A stretch of DNA of 64,000 nucleotides from SZAS-103 sp964449135 (GCA_964449135.1 CAYUXZ010000004.1:26694-90693), one strand, 5' to 3'. Numbered from the stretch's first letter, positions 9,081 through 20,574 are shown. Translations and numbers: made by a program. The notes: generated by a model from the letters alone, not told the origin.

Positions 9081-10501
9081 TCCGCCGCCACTTGCTGTCG
9101 GATGATGCGGCACGTAGCACCGCTCACGTGCATTTCGTGGGCATCGGCGGCGTGGGCATGAGCGGCATCGCCGAAGTACTGCTCACGCTGGGCTATACCG
9201 TGTCGGGCTCGGACGCGGCGGACTCCGCGGTCACGCGCCGGCTCGCCGCACTCGGCGCGTGCGTGCAGCGGGGCCACGCGGCCGAAAACGTCGCCGGCGC
9301 CGATGCGGTGGTCGTCTCTTCCGCGATCAAGGTCGACAACGTCGAGCTTGTTGCCGCGCGGGCGCAGCGCATCCCGGTCGTGCCGCGCGCGGAGATGCTC
9401 GCCGAGCTCATGCGTTTCCGCCGCGGCATCGCGGTCGCCGGCACGCACGGCAAGACCACGACGACCTCGCTGGTCGCGAGCGTGCTCTCCGAAGGCGGCA
9501 TGGATCCGACCTTCGTGATCGGCGGGCAACTGCTCTCGGCGGGTTCCAACGCGCGACTCGGGCAAGGGCGATGGCTGGTCGCCGAAGCGGACGAAAGCGA
9601 CGGCAGCTTCCTGCGCCTGAATCCGCAGATCGCGGTGGTCACCAACATCGACGCGGATCACCTTGAGAATTACGGCGGCGATTTCGAGCGCGTGCGCGCG
9701 GCGTTCTCGGAATTCCTGCACCGGCTGCCGTTCTACGGACTCGCCGTTCTCTGCGTGGACGACGCGGAAGTCGCCGCGCTCGCCACGGAAATGCCGCGTC
9801 ACGTGCTGCGTTACGGATTCGCGGACGTCGCCGACGTGCGCGCCGAGGACGTCGTGCAGGATGCCGGCCGCACGCGCTTCACGCTGCGCCTGCCGGATGC
9901 GGATCCGGTCGCGGTCGCTCTGAACCTGCCCGGACGCCACAACGTGCTCAACGCGCTCGCGGCGGCGGCCATCGGCTGGCAGCTCGGCGTCGCGCCTGCG
10001 GCGATCGCGCGCGCGCTCGACCAGTTCCAGGGCATCGGCCGGCGTTTCAACCAGCTTGGCGAGATCGATTTCGGCCGCGGCAAGGCGCTGCTCGTGGATG
10101 ACTACGGGCACCACCCGCGCGAACTGCAGGCCGTGTTCGATGCCGCACGCGCGGGATGGCCGCAGCGCCGGCTGGTGGTCGCGTTCCAGCCGCACCGCTA
10201 TACGCGCACGCGCGACCTGCTTGATGAATTCGCCGCGGTGCTTTCGGGCGTCGACGCGCTGCTGCTGACCGATGTGTATCCAGCGGGCGAGGCGCCGATC
10301 ATTGATGCCGACGCGAAAGCGCTCGCGCGCGCCGTGCGCGCACGCGGCCGCATCGAGCCGGTGCTGGTCGGCGGCGTGCGCGAATTGCCGTCGCTGCTGC
10401 CCGATGTGCTGCTCGACGGAGATCTGCTGCTGATCATGGGTGCGGGCGACATCGGCCATGTCGCGCAGGACGTCGCGCAGGCGATGGGAGGGCGCGCATG
10501 A
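9077..10501 (+). CDS. murC: MurC, UDP-MurNAc:L-alanine ligase
   Basis: A 474-residue Mur ligase that adds L-Ala as the first residue of the stem peptide. The N-terminal Rossmann motif GIGGVGMSG (about 22-30) binds UDP-MurNAc, and the ATP loop GTHGKT is at 122-127. DDYGHHP, typical of MurC, lies in the C-terminal domain. The ATG overlaps the murG stop and the stop overlaps the ddlB start. In many Gram-negatives murB follows murC; here ddlB comes directly after it, so murB must be elsewhere. Confidence 0.98.
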   Translation: MIRRHLLSDDAARSTAHVHFVGIGGVGMSGIAEVLLTLGYTVSGSDAADSAVTRRLAALGACVQRGHAAENVAGADAVVVSSAIKVDNVELVAARAQRIPVVPRAEMLAELMRFRRGIAVAGTHGKTTTTSLVASVLSEGGMDPTFVIGGQLLSAGSNARLGQGRWLVAEADESDGSFLRLNPQIAVVTNIDADHLENYGGDFERVRAAFSEFLHRLPFYGLAVLCVDDAEVAALATEMPRHVLRYGFADVADVRAEDVVQDAGRTRFTLRLPDADPVAVALNLPGRHNVLNALAAAAIGWQLGVAPAAIARALDQFQGIGRRFNQLGEIDFGRGKALLVDDYGHHPRELQAVFDAARAGWPQRRLVVAFQPHRYTRTRDLLDEFAAVLSGVDALLLTDVYPAGEAPIIDADAKALARAVRARGRIEPVLVGGVRELPSLLPDVLLDGDLLLIMGAGDIGHVAQDVAQAMGGRA

Positions 10502-11439
10502 GCCGCGTCGCCGACCCGCGCGCGTTCGGCCGGGTGGCCGTGCTGATGGGCGGCACGTCTTCCGAGCGTGAGGTCTCGCTGGACTCGGGCCGCAAGGTGC
10601 TCGAGGCGCTGCGCGCGCGCGGCGTAGATGCGCACGCGGTGGACGGCATTCCCGCGCTGGTCGACGCGCTGGCCGCGAAGAAATTCGATCGGGTGTTCAA
10701 CATCCTGCACGGCCATGCCGGCGGCGGCGAGGACGGCGTGTTACAGGGATTGCTTGAAGCCCTCGGCGTGCCATACACGGGTTCGGGCGTGCTCGGTTCA
10801 GCGCTGAGCATGGACAAGATCCGCACCAAGCAGGTCTGGCTCTCGCTGGGGCTGCCGACGCCGCGCTACCTGCGGCTCGAACGCGGCGCTGACGTTCATG
10901 CGGCTGCGCATGCGCTGGGTCTGCCGGTGATCGTCAAGCCCGCCTGCGAGGGATCGAGCGTCGGCGTGAGCCGCGTGTTCGACGAGGCTGGCTTGGAGGA
11001 TGCGGTCGCGCTCGCTGCGCGCTACCCCGGCGAATTGCTGATGGAGCAGCTCATCGAAGGCGACGAGTTCACCGTCGGCGTGCTCGGCGAGGTCGCGCTG
11101 CCGTCGATCCGCATCGTGCCCAAGGGCGCGTACTACGACTACCACGCGAAATACGTCGCCGAGGACACCCAATACATCTGCCCCGGATTGGACGCCGAGG
11201 GCGAGGCGACCATCGGCAAGCTCGCGCTCGATGCCTTCCGCGCCGCCGCGTGTTCGGGCTGGGCGCGCGTGGACGTGATGCGCGATCGCGTCGGCGGCTT
11301 CTTCCTTCTCGAAGTCAATACGGCACCAGGCATGACCAGCCATTCGCTGGTGCCCAAAGCGGCGCGAGAGGTTGGCATCGATTTCGAAACGCTGTGCTGG
11401 CGGATCCTCGAAACCTCGATACCGGGGGGCGCGCGATGA
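10498..11439 (+). CDS. ddlB: D-alanine:D-alanine ligase (DdlB type)
   Basis: A 313-residue ATP-grasp enzyme that makes the D-Ala-D-Ala used by MurF. Visible features are the N-terminal MGGTSSEREVSL, the ATP-grasp KPACEGSSVGV segment (about 144-154) and the C-terminal EVNTAPGMTSHSLVP motif with metal-binding Glu and Asn. Length and placement between murC and ftsQ fit the dcw copy, hence the DdlB name. It overlaps both neighbours by ATGA. Confidence 0.97.
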   Translation: MSRVADPRAFGRVAVLMGGTSSEREVSLDSGRKVLEALRARGVDAHAVDGIPALVDALAAKKFDRVFNILHGHAGGGEDGVLQGLLEALGVPYTGSGVLGSALSMDKIRTKQVWLSLGLPTPRYLRLERGADVHAAAHALGLPVIVKPACEGSSVGVSRVFDEAGLEDAVALAARYPGELLMEQLIEGDEFTVGVLGEVALPSIRIVPKGAYYDYHAKYVAEDTQYICPGLDAEGEATIGKLALDAFRAAACSGWARVDVMRDRVGGFFLLEVNTAPGMTSHSLVPKAAREVGIDFETLCWRILETSIPGGAR

Positions 11440-12248
11440 ACGCTTTCGTGCGCCTGTCCGCGTGGCTGCTCGCGATCGCGCTGGTCGCGTTGCCGGTGGT
11501 CGCGGTGCTCAACGGCTGGATAGCGGGCGATCGCTGGCCGCTGCGCCGGCTCGAGGTCAGCGGACCTTTCGCGCGCGTGAGCGCCGAACAGGTGCGCGCG
11601 GTCGTGCTGCCGCAAGCACGCAGCGGTTTCTTCGCGATCCGCATGGAACCGATCCGCGCGGCCGTCGCATCGTTGCCTTGGGTCGAACGCGTGGAGGTGC
11701 GCAAGCACTGGCCCGACCAGCTCATCGTCGCGTTGAGCGAATACCGTCCATTCGCGCGCTGGGGACGCGACCAGTTGCTGTCCGAACACGGCGAAGTGTT
11801 CGCCGCGCCAGGCAATCCGGACTTGCAGGTCTTGCCGGAATTCGACGGACCGGACGGCAGCATGTCCGAGGTGATCGCCTTGTACAACCAGGCGCAGCCG
11901 TTGTTCGCAGGCAGCGGGCGGCGCGTGCAGGCGGTGAGCCTGAGCGGGCGCGGTAGTTGGAGCCTGCGCTTGAATGACGGCTCGGAATGCGTGGTGGGCC
12001 GCGGCGATCCGCAGGCGCGCCTGCGCCGCTTCGCGCAACTGCTGCCGCAAATCCTCGCCGCGCGCCCGAACGACAAGCTGCTGCGAGCGGACCTGCGCTA
12101 CACCAACGGATTCACGCTGGCCTGGCAGAACACACCCGTCGCCGCGCCTTCAGGCGCACGGCAAGCGCGTGCGCCGGTTGCGACCGCACCGACAAATCCT
12201 GTCACTTCCACATCCGCCGAACCGGCACCGCAACAGGCGCAACCATGA
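11436..12248 (+). CDS. ftsQ: FtsQ, divisome POTRA protein
   Basis: A 270-residue bitopic protein with a short cytoplasmic N-terminus, one membrane helix (about 7-28), a POTRA domain starting near RRLEVSGPF (about 37-105) and a beta domain, followed by a proline- and threonine-rich tail. FtsQ recruits FtsL and FtsB to the divisome. It sits between ddlB and ftsA as in other proteobacteria, and both junctions are ATGA overlaps. The disordered tail of about 35 residues looks variable and unlike the rest of the protein. Confidence 0.95.
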   Translation: MNAFVRLSAWLLAIALVALPVVAVLNGWIAGDRWPLRRLEVSGPFARVSAEQVRAVVLPQARSGFFAIRMEPIRAAVASLPWVERVEVRKHWPDQLIVALSEYRPFARWGRDQLLSEHGEVFAAPGNPDLQVLPEFDGPDGSMSEVIALYNQAQPLFAGSGRRVQAVSLSGRGSWSLRLNDGSECVVGRGDPQARLRRFAQLLPQILAARPNDKLLRADLRYTNGFTLAWQNTPVAAPSGARQARAPVATAPTNPVTSTSAEPAPQQAQP

Positions 12249-13480
12249 ATCGCAAAGGCGACAAGTCCCTCATCGTCGGTCTGGACATCGGCACCTCGAA
12301 GGTCGTCGCGCTGGTCGGCGAGTATTCGCCGGGCAATCCGATCGAGGTGATCGGCATCGGCTCGCACGAATCGCGCGGGCTCAAGCGCGGCGTGGTCGTG
12401 GACATCGAGTCGACCGTGCAGTCGATCCAGCGCGCGGTGCAGGAGGCCGAGATGATGGCCGGCTGCGAGATCAGCTCGGTCTACGCGAGCGTGTCCGGCA
12501 GCCACACCCAGTGCCGCAACTCGCCGGGCATCGTGCCGATCAAGGACGGCGAGGTGACCTACGCGGATCTCGACAGCGTGCTGCAGGCCGCCAAGGCGGT
12601 CGCGATCCCCGCCGACCAGAAGATCCTGCACGCGATCGCGCAGGAATACGTGGTCGACAACTCGCAGGAGGACATCCGCAATCCGGTCGGCATGTCCGGC
12701 GTGCGCCTGGAAGTGCGCGCGCACCTGGTCACGGGCGCGCAGTCGGCCGCGCAGAACATCACCAAATGCATCAATCGCTGCCACTTGCAGGTCGACGACC
12801 TGATCCTCGCCGCGATCGCCTCGAGCACCGCGGTGCTGACCGCCGACGAGAAGGAACTCGGCGTCGTGCTCGTCGACATGGGCGCGGGCACGACCGACAT
12901 CGCGGTGTTCACGCGCGGCGCGATCCGCCACAGCGCCTCGTTGCCGATCGCGGGCGACCAGGTGACGAACGACATCGCGCACCTGCTGCGCACGCCGACG
13001 CCGGAAGCCGAACAGATCAAGGTCCGCTATGCCTGCGCGCTCGCGCAGCTGGCGACCGCCGAGGAATCGATCCAGGTGCCCAGCGTCGGCGACCGGCCGC
13101 CGCGGCGGCTCGCGCGCCAGGCGCTCGCCGAGGCGGTGCAGAACCGCTACGAGGAGATTTTCGAGATGGTGCAGGCCGAACTGCGCCGCGCGGGGTTCGA
13201 GGAACTCGTGCGCGCAGGTCTCGTGCTGACCGGTGGCGCTTCAAAGATGGAAGGCGTGGTCGAGCTCGCCGAGGAAATGCTGCACATGCCGGTGCGACTG
13301 GGCATCCCGCAGCACGTGAGCGGACTGGGCGAAGTGGTCGGCAATCCGGTGCACGCGACGGGCGTGGGCCTGCTGCTCTGGGGCAGCCAGATCGAACACC
13401 CGCGCCGGCCGGCGTTGCCGACCGGGCGGGCGGGAACCTTCTTCAACAAATTGCGCAACTGGTATCGCGGCGAGTTCTGA
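12245..13480 (+). CDS. ftsA: FtsA, actin-like membrane tether of FtsZ
   Basis: A 411-residue actin-fold ATPase that anchors FtsZ filaments to the inner membrane and recruits the divisome. The phosphate-1 motif VGLDIGTSKV is at residues 11-20, the DMGAGTTD phosphate-2 motif is near 216 and the adenosine motif LTGGAS is near 328. The last residues (FNKLRNWYRGEF) form the expected amphipathic membrane-targeting helix. It is the last gene of the tightly overlapped run: ftsZ starts 244 bases later, after a hairpin array. Confidence 0.98.
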   Translation: MNRKGDKSLIVGLDIGTSKVVALVGEYSPGNPIEVIGIGSHESRGLKRGVVVDIESTVQSIQRAVQEAEMMAGCEISSVYASVSGSHTQCRNSPGIVPIKDGEVTYADLDSVLQAAKAVAIPADQKILHAIAQEYVVDNSQEDIRNPVGMSGVRLEVRAHLVTGAQSAAQNITKCINRCHLQVDDLILAAIASSTAVLTADEKELGVVLVDMGAGTTDIAVFTRGAIRHSASLPIAGDQVTNDIAHLLRTPTPEAEQIKVRYACALAQLATAEESIQVPSVGDRPPRRLARQALAEAVQNRYEEIFEMVQAELRRAGFEELVRAGLVLTGGASKMEGVVELAEEMLHMPVRLGIPQHVSGLGEVVGNPVHATGVGLLLWGSQIEHPRRPALPTGRAGTFFNKLRNWYRGEF

Positions 13481-13487
13481 ATTTGAA

Positions 13488-13600
13488 GCAGGACATCGGG
13501 CCTCCTGCCCGAGTCCTGCGTAAACGGAACAGGCAGAGCCTGTTCACGTTTACCGGATCGAGCAGGGAGCGCTCGATCCGCCGGTACATCCGTGTACCGG
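13488..13600 (+). repeat. array of four adjacent hairpins between ftsA and ftsZ
   Basis: Four inverted repeats lie end to end. H1 pairs 13488-13501 with 13507-13519 (13 bp, one bulge, loop CTCCT). H2 pairs 13520-13534 with 13538-13553 (15 bp, one bulge, loop AGA). H3 pairs 13555-13563 with 13571-13579 (9 bp, perfect). H4 pairs 13581-13588 with 13593-13600 (8 bp, perfect, loop TCCG). Junctions are zero or one base. No T-run follows any stem, so these are not classic terminators. They may be an intergenic hairpin mosaic, an RNA-stability element or a control structure for ftsZ. The remaining 124 bases up to ftsZ are purine-rich with no gene. Confidence 0.85.
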
Positions 13601-13724
13601 GTGGCAAGGCGATGGGAATGAGGGGTCAGGTTGGATGAGAAGCGGCGGGAAGGCGAAGGTCGGGAACGGGTCGAGTGCGATAGCGACACAAAACTAGAAA
13701 CACAAACCAACGGAGGAGACGGAC

Positions 13725-14945
13725 ATGGCACATTTCGAACTGATCGAGAAGGTCGCGCCCAACGCGGTCATCAAGGTCCTCGGTGTCGGCGGCGGTGGCG
13801 GCAACGCGGTCGCGCACATGGTCAACAGCAGCGTCGATGGCGTGGAGTTCATCACCGCGAACACCGATGCGCAGGCGATCAAGAACACCGGTTCCAAGCT
13901 GCAGCTGCAGCTGGGCGGCAACGTGACGAAGGGACTGGGCGCGGGCGCGAATCCCGAGGTCGGTCGCCAGGCCGCGCTCGAGGATCGCGAGCGCATCGTC
14001 GAGGCGCTCGAAGGCGCCGACATGGTGTTCATCACCGCGGGCATGGGCGGCGGCACGGGCACCGGCGCGGCGCCGGTCGTCGCGCAGCTCGCCAAGGAGA
14101 TGGGCATCCTCACGGTCGCGGTCGTCACCAAGCCGTTCCCGTTCGAAGGACGCCGGCGCATGCAGGTCGCGCTCAAGGGCATCGAGGAACTCGCCCAGCA
14201 CTGCGACTCGCTGATCACGATCCCGAACGAGAAGCTGATCACCGTGCTCGGCCGCGAGGCGACGATGGTGCAGGCGTTCAAGGCCGCCAACGACGTGCTG
14301 CTCGGCGCGGTACAGGGCATCGCCGACCTGATCGTGCGGCCGGGCCTGATCAACGTGGACTTCGCCGACGTGCGCACCGTGATGAGCGAGATGGGCATGG
14401 CGATGATGGGCTCGGGCATCGCCCGCGGCGACGACCGAGCGATGGCAGCGGCGGAGGCGGCGATCAGCAATCCGCTGCTCGACGATGTCAACCTCTCGGG
14501 TGCCAACGGCATTCTGGTGAACATCACCGCGGGCCCGGATTTCACCATGCGCGAGTTCGACGAGGTCGGGCACACCATCGAGGAGTTCGCTTCCGAGGAC
14601 GCGACCGTCGTGATCGGCACTGTGCTCGATCCGGACATGGCCGACGAGGTGCGCGTGACCGTGGTCGCAACCGGCCTGAACCGCCAGACGGCGCGCCAGC
14701 CGGTGCGCGGTAGCGACCGCGAGGAGCGCGGCTTCGAGCGCAACGTGGCGCGCGTGCCACAGGTCAAGCTGATCCGCAACGCCACCAACGGCCAAGTCGA
14801 GTATGCCGCGGACACGTATGCCCCCACGCCCGCATCGGGATTCACCGGACTGCGCGCAAACCGTGGCGAGTCGGCAAATGCCGGCGAGGTGCCGAGCGAT
14901 GCCTACCTCGACATTCCGGCGTTCCTGCGTCGGCAGGCGGATTGA
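13725..14945 (+). CDS. ftsZ: FtsZ, tubulin-like division GTPase
   Basis: A 406-residue tubulin homologue forming the Z-ring. The tubulin signature GGGTGTGAAP is at about 108-117, with VGGGGGNAV near the N-terminus for nucleotide binding. A linker of about 60 residues rich in charged residues leads to the conserved C-terminal tail YLDIPAFLRRQAD, which binds FtsA and ZipA. A strong GGAGGAG ribosome binding site lies seven bases before the ATG. Unlike the upstream genes it is not overlapped by its neighbour. The 244-base leader with hairpins suggests separate control of its level. Confidence 0.99.
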   Translation: MAHFELIEKVAPNAVIKVLGVGGGGGNAVAHMVNSSVDGVEFITANTDAQAIKNTGSKLQLQLGGNVTKGLGAGANPEVGRQAALEDRERIVEALEGADMVFITAGMGGGTGTGAAPVVAQLAKEMGILTVAVVTKPFPFEGRRRMQVALKGIEELAQHCDSLITIPNEKLITVLGREATMVQAFKAANDVLLGAVQGIADLIVRPGLINVDFADVRTVMSEMGMAMMGSGIARGDDRAMAAAEAAISNPLLDDVNLSGANGILVNITAGPDFTMREFDEVGHTIEEFASEDATVVIGTVLDPDMADEVRVTVVATGLNRQTARQPVRGSDREERGFERNVARVPQVKLIRNATNGQVEYAADTYAPTPASGFTGLRANRGESANAGEVPSDAYLDIPAFLRRQAD

Positions 14946-14988
14946 TGCGCGATCGGATGAAGAAATGCGGTAGCTGAAAACCTGATCC

Positions 14989-15026
14989 ACCCGGACGCCT
15001 TCTCCGTTGGGCGTCCGGGTCTCTTT
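14989..15026 (+). terminator. intrinsic terminator after ftsZ
   Basis: A perfect 11-bp GC-rich stem (14989-14999 with 15010-15020, loop of 10) is followed by CTCTTT. It lies 44 bases after the ftsZ stop, so most transcripts of the dcw run should end here and lpxC should have its own promoter in the 200 bases that follow. Confidence 0.8.
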
Positions 15027-15225
15027 CGGGAATCGGCCTTCACGTGGGAACCACGGACAGGCAATCAGACTCCAAGATAAGATTTGCGGGGAAACAGCAT
15101 CCGGTTCAAACGCGCGATTGTTGCGCGGATGGGACAATCCAGCGTCAGAAGTGTTTTATTTACGGTAAAGCGCGTGTTATCCTCGGCACCGCTTTGTGGC
15201 GCTCCGGCCCGGAGAACGCACAACA

Positions 15226-16137
15226 ATGATCAAGCAGCGCACGCTGAAAAATGTGATCCGCGCCACGGGCGTGGGCATCCACTCAGGCGAAAAGGTCTTC
15301 ATGACCTTGCGTCCGGCCGCACCGGACACCGGCATCATCTTCCGTCGCGTGGATTTCGCCGATCCGATCGAGATCCATGCGCGCGCCGAGCACGTCGGCG
15401 ACACCAGCCTCTCCACCACGCTGACACGCGGCGATGTCCGCATCATGACCGTCGAGCACCTGCTCTCGGCGATGGCGGGCCTGGGCATCGACAACGCCTA
15501 CGTGGATCTTTCGGCGCCCGAAGTGCCGATCATGGACGGATCGGCGGGTCCTTATGTATTCCTGATCCAGTCCGCCGGCATCGAGGAGCAGAACGCCGCC
15601 AAGCGTTTCGTCCGCATCAAGAAGCCGGTGCGCGTCGAGGACGGCGACAAGTGGGCGCGCTTCGAACCGTTCGATGGCTTCAAGGTCGGCTTCACGATCA
15701 GCTTCAACCATCCGATCTTCACCCGCTCGACCTCGTCCGCAGAGGTGGATTTCTCGACGACCTCCTTCGTCAAGGAAGTCAGCCGCGCGCGCACCTTCGG
15801 TTTCATGAAGGACATCGAGATGCTGCGCGACCGTAAGCTGGTCCTCGGCGGTAGCATGGACAACGCGATCGTGCTCGACGATTACCGGATCCTCAACGAG
15901 GACGGACTGCGTTACGAGGACGAGTTCGTCAAGCACAAGATCCTCGACGCGATCGGCGACCTCTACCTGCTCGGCCACAGCCTGATCGGCGCGTTCTACG
16001 GCCACAAGTCGGGCCACCAGCTCAACAACCAGTTGCTGCGCACGTTGCTCGCCGACCGCACGGCTTGGGAAGAAGTCACCTTCAGCGATCCGGAACAGGC
16101 GCCGATTTCCTACGCGCATCCGGCCCAGGCCGTTTGA
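15226..16137 (+). CDS. lpxC: LpxC, UDP-3-O-acyl-GlcNAc deacetylase
   Basis: A 303-residue zinc amidase that performs the committed step of lipid A synthesis. The zinc ligand H78 lies in the VEHLLSAMAGLG motif, and the HKILDAIGDLYLLG segment supplies the second His and the Asp ligand. The ATG at 15226 gives the canonical MIKQRTL N-terminus; an in-frame extension to 15196 is not needed. The 5' region from 15150 on is AT-richer and may hold a promoter, but I see no convincing -35/-10 pair. Length is typical and the gene closes the dcw cluster, as in other Gram-negatives. Confidence 0.98.
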   Translation: MIKQRTLKNVIRATGVGIHSGEKVFMTLRPAAPDTGIIFRRVDFADPIEIHARAEHVGDTSLSTTLTRGDVRIMTVEHLLSAMAGLGIDNAYVDLSAPEVPIMDGSAGPYVFLIQSAGIEEQNAAKRFVRIKKPVRVEDGDKWARFEPFDGFKVGFTISFNHPIFTRSTSSAEVDFSTTSFVKEVSRARTFGFMKDIEMLRDRKLVLGGSMDNAIVLDDYRILNEDGLRYEDEFVKHKILDAIGDLYLLGHSLIGAFYGHKSGHQLNNQLLRTLLADRTAWEEVTFSDPEQAPISYAHPAQAV

Positions 16138-16154
16138 CCCAGTTCGCGGTTTAA

Positions 16155-16195
16155 CGAATTCGTTACATAAGTAACGGATTCGATTGGCCTTTTGC
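16155..16195 (+). terminator. terminator after lpxC
   Basis: A 12-bp stem with one G-T pair (16155-16166 with 16171-16182, loop ATAA) is followed by TTGGCCTTTT. It is 17 bases after the lpxC stop and separates it from the convergent dciA gene, whose end is at 16293. The 110 bases in between show nothing else. Confidence 0.65.
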
Positions 16196-16292
16196 ACTTC
16201 CTCGTGTCCGTTCCTGGGTGTAGTATCCGTTCCCCCACGTCCTGCCTGGAATACGGCGGACAGGGATAGCGGACGTCCTCGCGTTCGCGCGG

Positions 16293-16760
16293 TCAGGACA
16301 GGGAGGCCAGCCGCAGGAGTTGGGCCCGCAATTCGGGGTCCGCCACGGACTCGGCCGTACGCCGCAAAGCATCGCGGGTGGCTTGGGACAGGGGTTTCGG
16401 GGCTGCCAGGTCCGGTCCGGACGGAAGCGGCGGCACCACTTTGATGATGAGCGCGTCGGTTTGCAGGCCGGCTTCGGCCGCAGCGTCCAGCAGGGCGTCT
16501 GTGTATTGCCGCAACTTGCTGCCCCAGACCGGCGCGTCCACCAGATACACCAATTTGCCGGAACCCGCGTTGGCCAATCGGCAATGCGGATGCAATGAAT
16601 CCGGCAGGCAACGACGCAGCCGCTCGTCCAGCGCCGCCAGCCATTGCGCGCGCTCGATGAGTCGGTCGAGCCCGGCCTCTCCCACCGCTTCCAGCGCGGG
16701 ACGCGGCGCGGAGCCCGCCTTGGCTGTGCCCTGAGAACGAACGTCGGACGGTTTGCGCAT
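16293..16760 (-). CDS. dciA: DciA family (DUF721) protein
   Basis: A 155-residue DUF721 protein. DciA is the helicase loader that replaces DnaC in most bacteria and places DnaB at replication forks. The KH-like core is visible around residues 45-100 (LHPHCRLAN, LVYLVDAPVWGSKLRQYT), with an unstructured N-terminus. I chose ATG at 16760 (MRKPSD...). In-frame ATGs further upstream would overlap the divergent gene more deeply. The start codons of this gene and the M23 gene share the tetranucleotide CATG at 16758-16761, so there is no intergenic promoter space. Proximity to secA is common for dciA. Confidence 0.82.
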   Translation of the reverse strand: MRKPSDVRSQGTAKAGSAPRPALEAVGEAGLDRLIERAQWLAALDERLRRCLPDSLHPHCRLANAGSGKLVYLVDAPVWGSKLRQYTDALLDAAAEAGLQTDALIIKVVPPLPSGPDLAAPKPLSQATRDALRRTAESVADPELRAQLLRLASLS

Positions 16761-17676
16761 GAATGTCATCATCGTAGCGAAATTCCTGAAGGCGCCGAAG
16801 CGGTTTTGCGTGCATGACGACCGCAAGCTGTTCATCGGCGCGACCGCCGTGCTGGCGATCCTGATCCTGAGCGGATTCGGCTTCGGTTATTTCGCCCGCA
16901 GCGGCGTTGCGACCCTCGACGAGCGCGCGCTGCGCGCCGAGAACGTCCGCCTGCAATCGCAGGGATCGGAAATCCGCGCGGCATCGCAACGCGAGATCAA
17001 CGCGATGGCGGTCAAGCTCGGCGAGCTGCAGGCCCAGACCAACCGCCTGAACGCGCTCGGCGAACGCTTGGTACGGATGGGCAAGATCGCCGATGGCGAA
17101 TTCAACTTTTCTGCGCAACCAGGCACGGGCGGCGGCGGCGAGCCGACCACGCCGGTCGGCGCCGGCGAGCTGACCCAGCAGATGCAGGGCCTGGGCAAGA
17201 TACTGACCCACTCTGGCGACCAGTTGCAGGTGCTCGAATCGCTGCTGCTCAACCAGGACCTCGACCGCAGCCAGACGCCGTCCTCGATGCCGCTGGCGAA
17301 CACCTATGTCTCCGCGCCATTCGGCAACCGCCTCGACCCGATCACCGGCGGCCACGAATTCCACAAGGGCCTGGATCTCAACGGCGAATACGGCGATCCG
17401 ATCCATTCGGCCGCCGACGGCATCGTGATCCGTGCCGACTACGACGGCGGCGGCTACGGCAACGTGGTGGACATCGACCACGGCAACGGTTACGTCACCC
17501 GCTACGGGCACTGCTCGAAGCTGCTGGTGAAGGCCGGCGATCTCGTGCACGCCGGCGAGGTGATCGCGAAGGTGGGTTCGACCGGCCATTCGACCGGCGC
17601 GCACCTGCATTTCGAGGTTTGGATCAATGGCCAGCCGGTCAATCCGAAGCCGTACCTGAGCAAGATCGGGCATTAA
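16759..17676 (+). CDS. M23 (LytM) metallopeptidase with membrane anchor
   Basis: A 305-residue protein with a basic cytoplasmic start, one membrane helix (about 24-44), a periplasmic coiled coil (about 52-108), a flexible glycine-rich segment (about 120-140) and a C-terminal LytM domain. The zinc motifs are complete: H202xxxD206 (HKGLD) and H282-L-H284, so it is probably an active peptidoglycan endopeptidase rather than a degenerate EnvC-like activator. The layout resembles the MepM and NlpD families. The ATG at 16759 is used, and a TTG two codons upstream is less likely. It runs towards secA and is divergent from dciA. Confidence 0.9.
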   Translation: MNVIIVAKFLKAPKRFCVHDDRKLFIGATAVLAILILSGFGFGYFARSGVATLDERALRAENVRLQSQGSEIRAASQREINAMAVKLGELQAQTNRLNALGERLVRMGKIADGEFNFSAQPGTGGGGEPTTPVGAGELTQQMQGLGKILTHSGDQLQVLESLLLNQDLDRSQTPSSMPLANTYVSAPFGNRLDPITGGHEFHKGLDLNGEYGDPIHSAADGIVIRADYDGGGYGNVVDIDHGNGYVTRYGHCSKLLVKAGDLVHAGEVIAKVGSTGHSTGAHLHFEVWINGQPVNPKPYLSKIGH

Positions 17677-17722
17677 AGCTACCCGCGGCCTGCGCTTGAT
17701 ACGCATCCGGCCGACCCCACGT

Positions 17723-17756
17723 TAGAATATGCAGCCGGGCCGCCGCGTGCGGCCCG
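17723..17756 (+). promoter_or_regulatory. possible secA promoter element and leader hairpin
   Basis: TAGAAT at 17723-17728 matches the -10 consensus at five of six positions; no clear -35 is seen at the right distance. Eight bases later an 8-bp perfect GC stem (17736-17743 with 17749-17756, loop CGCGT) begins. It could sit at the very start of the secA transcript or end transcription from the M23 gene, as GTTTT follows a few bases later. Confidence 0.4.
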
Positions 17757-17823
17757 CCGCGTTTTGGCGTTGCGCGTTCGCGCGTCGTCGAGGCCATCAC
17801 CGAATCCATCACCCCGGATCCCC

Positions 17824-20574
<2,751 letters not shown>

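Noticed and set aside
15150..15200. sigma-70 promoter for lpxC around TTTTAT and TTATCC
   Set aside because: The 17-base spacing is right, but both hexamers match poorly, so it was not listed as a feature.
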